DNA from: Alishewanella metallidurans
GTDB lineage: Bacteria > Pseudomonadota > Gammaproteobacteria > Enterobacterales > Alteromonadaceae
Assembly: GCF_036983985.1 (NCBI RefSeq)
Contig: NZ_JALAHQ010000005.1
Location: 1 to 64,000 of the forward strand
DNA length: 64,000 bases
Direction: 5' to 3'
Position 1 is the stretch's first letter, and the number at the start of each line of letters is the position of its first letter. Position numbers and translations under genes: made by a program. Shown one piece after another: positions 61,133 to 64,000 of the stretch. The notes beneath the pieces are model-generated. The model saw nothing but the letters and a program-made list of their open reading frames with translations. It was not told the DNA's origin and made no database searches.

Positions 61133-62313
61133 CCAAAATGGTTCTTAGTGCATTGGGCATATGTTGTGCACTGGGTCAGACCAAGCAGCAGGTATGGCAA
61201 AATGCTATACAAGGCAGCCGTGCAGGTATGCGGTGGCGTACCGATTTATTGCAGTCTGGCGAAGCGATAGTTGTGGGCGAAGTTAGTGCACCTTTGCCCG
61301 ATTTATCAGATTGGCCACCGCTGTATCAAAGCCGTAATAATCAGCTAGCGACGTTAGCGTTTCAACAAATTGCTAGCGAAGTGGCTGCTGTGCGTCAGCA
61401 ATATGGTGCGGCGCGCATTGCCGTGGTTATCGGTACTAGTACTTCGGGTATCGCTGAGGGCGAGCAGGCAATACAGCAGTATATGCAACAACAGCAGTAC
61501 CCTGCGGGTTATCAGTATCAGATGCAAGAGATGTTAGCTCCGGCTGATTTTATTGCCCAGTTGGCCGAGGTAACCGGGCCTTGTTATGCTATTTCAACGG
61601 CATGCTCATCTAGTGCGCGGGCGTTAATGAGTGCGCGTAACTTATTACAGGCTGATTTAGCCGATGCAGTCATTGTAGGCGGCGTCGACTCATTATGCCG
61701 GCTTACTATTAATGGTTTTCATGCACTAGAATCTACTTCTGCGGGTTTTTGTCAGCCATTTAGTGCTAATCGCGATGGCATTAATATTGGTGAAGGCGCC
61801 GCTTTGTTTTTAATGCAAAAAGCAGCTCAAGGTATTGCTTTACTTGGTGCTGGCGCGTCGTCTGATGCACACCATATGTCTGCACCACATCCTGAAGGGC
61901 GTGGCGCAGTAGCCGCTATTCGTCAAGCGTGCGACAACGCAGATATTAAGCCAACCCATCTCGACTATATTAATTTGCATGGCACGGCTACACCGCTGAA
62001 TGACAGCATGGAAAGCCAGGCTTTAGAGCAGCTAGGTTTAGCTGCGATACCGGCTAGCTCAAGCAAGAGTATGACAGGTCATACTCTTGGGGCGGCTGGT
62101 GCAATTGAAGCCGCCCTGTGCTGGTTAACGTTATCAGAGTATAATACTGGCCAAAATTTAATTCCGCATTGCTGGGATCAGCAGTCAGACCCTAAATTGC
62201 CAGCATTACATTTAGTTGCGCCACGGCAACAGCGGGCGGCACAATACTGCTTATCTAACTCATTTGCGTTTGGCGGCAATAATATGGCTTTAATTCTTGG
62301 TAAAACAATATGA
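61129..62313 (+). CDS. apeO: Beta-ketoacyl-ACP synthase (ApeO-like)
   Basis: A 394-residue type II ketosynthase with the complete triad: C159 in ISTACSSSAR, H284 in NLHGTATPLND, H318 in SMTGHTLGAAGA. It performs decarboxylative extension of the aryl polyene on the ACPs; the known ApeO works as a heterodimer with a chain-length factor. The gene starts 4 bp inside the lipoprotein and ends overlapping apeP (ATGA). Confidence 0.92.
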   Translation: MTKMVLSALGICCALGQTKQQVWQNAIQGSRAGMRWRTDLLQSGEAIVVGEVSAPLPDLSDWPPLYQSRNNQLATLAFQQIASEVAAVRQQYGAARIAVVIGTSTSGIAEGEQAIQQYMQQQQYPAGYQYQMQEMLAPADFIAQLAEVTGPCYAISTACSSSARALMSARNLLQADLADAVIVGGVDSLCRLTINGFHALESTSAGFCQPFSANRDGINIGEGAALFLMQKAAQGIALLGAGASSDAHHMSAPHPEGRGAVAAIRQACDNADIKPTHLDYINLHGTATPLNDSMESQALEQLGLAAIPASSSKSMTGHTLGAAGAIEAALCWLTLSEYNTGQNLIPHCWDQQSDPKLPALHLVAPRQQRAAQYCLSNSFAFGGNNMALILGKTI

Positions 62314-62762
62314 TAACAGGTTATAGCATTGAGCAAGTATTGCCGCATAGGGCACCGATGATCCTGCTTAATCGCTTTGTTGAGGCCGGGACTGACTACG
62401 GTATTTGTAGTATAACAATCTCTGAAAATAGTCCGTTTTACGATGTTGCTCGCGCAGCGGTGCCGGCCTATGTTGGCATTGAGTATATGGCGCAGACTAT
62501 TGCCGCTTATGCCGGAGCAAATCGACTAGTTGCAGGTGGGCAGGTTAAAATTGGTTTTTTACTTGGTTGCCGTAAATATCAACCGCTGGTAACGGAATTT
62601 ACGTTGGGTACAGAATTAACAGTTCATGCCACTCAGTTAGTTATGGAGTCTTCTGGTTTAAGTGTGTTTGAATGTAGTATTAGCGATCAACAGCAAGTAT
62701 TAGTAACTGCACGGCTTAATGTGTTTGAACCTGAAGATCATCAGACGTGGCTAACGGAGTAG
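62310..62762 (+). CDS. apeP: Hydroxyacyl-ACP dehydratase (ApeP-like)
   Basis: A 150-residue hot-dog protein with LPHRAPMILLNRFVEAG, and YVGIEYMAQTIAAYAGANR, the form of FabA/FabZ-like ApeP proteins. In characterised clusters ApeP and ApeI form a heteromeric dehydratase. Both partners are present here. Ends 2 bp before apeQ. Confidence 0.87.
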   Translation: MITGYSIEQVLPHRAPMILLNRFVEAGTDYGICSITISENSPFYDVARAAVPAYVGIEYMAQTIAAYAGANRLVAGGQVKIGFLLGCRKYQPLVTEFTLGTELTVHATQLVMESSGLSVFECSISDQQQVLVTARLNVFEPEDHQTWLTE

Positions 62763-62764
62763 TA

Positions 62765-63487
62765 ATGAAAAGAGTATTAGTCACCGGCTCGAGCCGAGGT
62801 ATTGGTAAAGCTATCGCTTTGCATTTGGCGGAACAAGGCTTTGATATTGCAGTGCACTGTCGTTCCGGTCGCGATAGTGCAGAAAGCGTAGCAGCAAGTA
62901 TTCGTGAGCTTGGCCGTCAGGCGCAGATATTGCAGTTTGATGTCGCTGACCGCGCAGCGGCAAGGGCAGCACTAGAGCAGGATATGGCCGAAAATGGCGC
63001 CTATTATGGTGTAGTCTGTAATGCAGGCATTACCCGTGATGGCGCTTTTCCTGCTTTAACAGAACAAGATTGGGATCAGGTTATTCATACCAATTTGGAC
63101 GGTTTTTATAATGTGCTGCACCCAACGGTGATGCCGATGATCCAGCTACGTAATGGTGGCCGCATTGTTACTATGGCGTCGGTTTCTGGTATCGCCGGTA
63201 ATCGTGGTCAGGTTAATTATAGCGCCTCAAAAGCCGGCTTAATTGGCGCCACTAAAGCGCTGGCTTTAGAGTTAGCTAAACGAAAAATCACCGTAAACTG
63301 TGTGGCGCCGGGTTTAATTGATACCGACATGGTGCAAGACGTTGCAGCTGATGAAGTAATGAAAATGATTCCATTGCGCCGTGCCGGCACGGCTAATGAA
63401 GTAGCTGCAACCGTCGCATTTTTATTTTCAGAGCCAGCTGCTTATATTACGCGGCAGGTTATTTCGGTAAATGGTGGGTTAGTGTAA
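62765..63487 (+). CDS. apeQ: 3-oxoacyl-ACP reductase (ApeQ-like, FabG family)
   Basis: A 240-residue SDR ketoreductase: TGSSRGIGKAIA cofactor loop, NAGITRDG, catalytic YSASK (S-Y-x3-K) and VNCVAPGLIDTDM. It reduces the 3-keto group of each extension round with NADPH. The ATG at 62765 follows GGAG; an in-frame codon six residues upstream lies inside apeP. Its stop overlaps the next start by one base. Confidence 0.92.
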   Translation: MKRVLVTGSSRGIGKAIALHLAEQGFDIAVHCRSGRDSAESVAASIRELGRQAQILQFDVADRAAARAALEQDMAENGAYYGVVCNAGITRDGAFPALTEQDWDQVIHTNLDGFYNVLHPTVMPMIQLRNGGRIVTMASVSGIAGNRGQVNYSASKAGLIGATKALALELAKRKITVNCVAPGLIDTDMVQDVAADEVMKMIPLRRAGTANEVAATVAFLFSEPAAYITRQVISVNGGLV

Positions 63488-64000
63488 TGAAACGAGTGGT
63501 TGTAACGGGCATGTCGGTCATTAGCGCCCTGGGAGATAGCTGGCCTAACTTTAAGCATAAGTTGCGGCAAGGTGAAAATGCTGTATGTAGCATGCCAGAA
63601 TGGAACAAATACAGCAGCATGAGTACGCGATTAGCTGCGCCGGTGCCGCATTTTCAGCGGCCAGCGCACTATTCACGCAAAATGGTACGCTCTATGGGGC
63701 GAGTTTCACTTATGGCGACTCGTAGTACAGAGTTAGCTTTAATTGATGCCGGTTTGTTAGAGCACCCAGCATTAACTGATGGCCGCTGTGGTATTGCCTT
63801 TGGCTCATCAACCGGCAGCACGGAACCAATTTTGGCTTTTGGTCGGATGATGGACACTGGAGATATGTCGGGCGTTACCGCCACCAGTTATATTCAGATG
63901 ATGGCGCACACTACCGCGGTAAATGTTGGCGTGTTTTTTGGTATTAAAGGCCGAGTGTATACCACCAGCTCTGCTTGTACTTCTGGTTCACAGGGTATTG
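63487..64000 (+). CDS. apeR: Beta-ketoacyl-ACP synthase (ApeR-like), N-terminal part (runs off the window)
   Basis: The first 171 residues of a second ketosynthase are present: VVVTGMSVISALGDSW start and the active-site cysteine C164 in TTSSACTSGSQG. The histidines lie beyond the window. In APE clusters this KS is thought to start chains or extend short primers. The SACTSGSQG motif differs slightly from apeO (TACSSSAR), consistent with a distinct role. Confidence 0.9.
   Translation, partial: MKRVVVTGMSVISALGDSWPNFKHKLRQGENAVCSMPEWNKYSSMSTRLAAPVPHFQRPAHYSRKMVRSMGRVSLMATRSTELALIDAGLLEHPALTDGRCGIAFGSSTGSTEPILAFGRMMDTGDMSGVTATSYIQMMAHTTAVNVGVFFGIKGRVYTTSSACTSGSQGI

Overview
The window looks like a gammaproteobacterial chromosome carrying a mosaic accessory region (about 1-30.8 kb) joined to a native backbone (about 30.9-64 kb). 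The backbone has an ilvGMDA order with a leader-peptide attenuator, MdtABC-type RND genes, a GTG-started DUF1289 gene and an aryl polyene (APE) cluster with very Gln-rich proteins. This suits a marine or freshwater Rheinheimera/Arsukibacterium/Alishewanella-like bacterium; the genus is inferred from style and was not tested.

Accessory region, left to right. (1) 1-815: end of a CDF metal transporter, lspA and a truncated DUF3330 remnant, i.e. debris of heavy-metal transposons. (2) 881-4610: a GC-rich mercury-resistance operon merTPADE with divergent merR and its operator, closed by a 38-bp Tn21-family inverted repeat that abuts the cut 3' end of an M61-peptidase gene. (3) 5.3-12.97 kb: a serine recombinase, a 54-aa gene, a C39/papain-like cysteine peptidase and a 1508-residue NACHT/STAND NTPase. 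(4) 13.1-17.75 kb, minus strand: a complete type II CBASS operon capV-dncV-cap2-cap3 closely resembling the Vibrio cholerae VSP-I system, with a perfect LexA-type box just upstream. (5) 17.9-22.7 kb: a multi-pass membrane protein, a YegP-like protein, and a divergent run of a sigma-factor-like protein, an unknown acidic protein, an ImmA/IrrE metallopeptidase and a membrane-anchored unknown. (6) 22.8-24.1 kb: a fragment of an integron cassette array (two clear attC sites, one weaker hairpin; no integrase) carrying DUF2971 and an internally deleted gamma-glutamylcyclotransferase-like gene. (7) 24.4-30.2 kb, minus strand: TerB-domain protein, BrxD-like ATPase and Lhr-like helicase, matching the Shango anti-phage system. 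So three or more defence modules sit side by side.

Backbone: a luciferase-like monooxygenase, an HdhA-type dehydrogenase with a 1-base frameshift near its start, mdtABC, a ccdAB toxin-antitoxin pair whose toxin lacks the C-terminal Trp needed for gyrase poisoning in F CcdB, then ilvA, ilvD, ilvM, ilvG and the ilvL leader/attenuator (minus strand). After a DUF1289 gene, a GlsB-type membrane protein and a phosphopantetheinyl transferase, the APE cluster runs on the plus strand from 48.6 kb past the right edge. It encodes a KS-like protein, acyltransferases, two ACPs, an acyl-ACP ligase, dehydratases, a glycosyltransferase, an aromatic ammonia-lyase, a thioesterase, a LolA-like carrier with an MMPL exporter, a flavoprotein, a lipoprotein, ketosynthases and a ketoreductase. 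Together they would make an aromatic starter, extend it to a polyene on ACPs and deliver it to the outer membrane.
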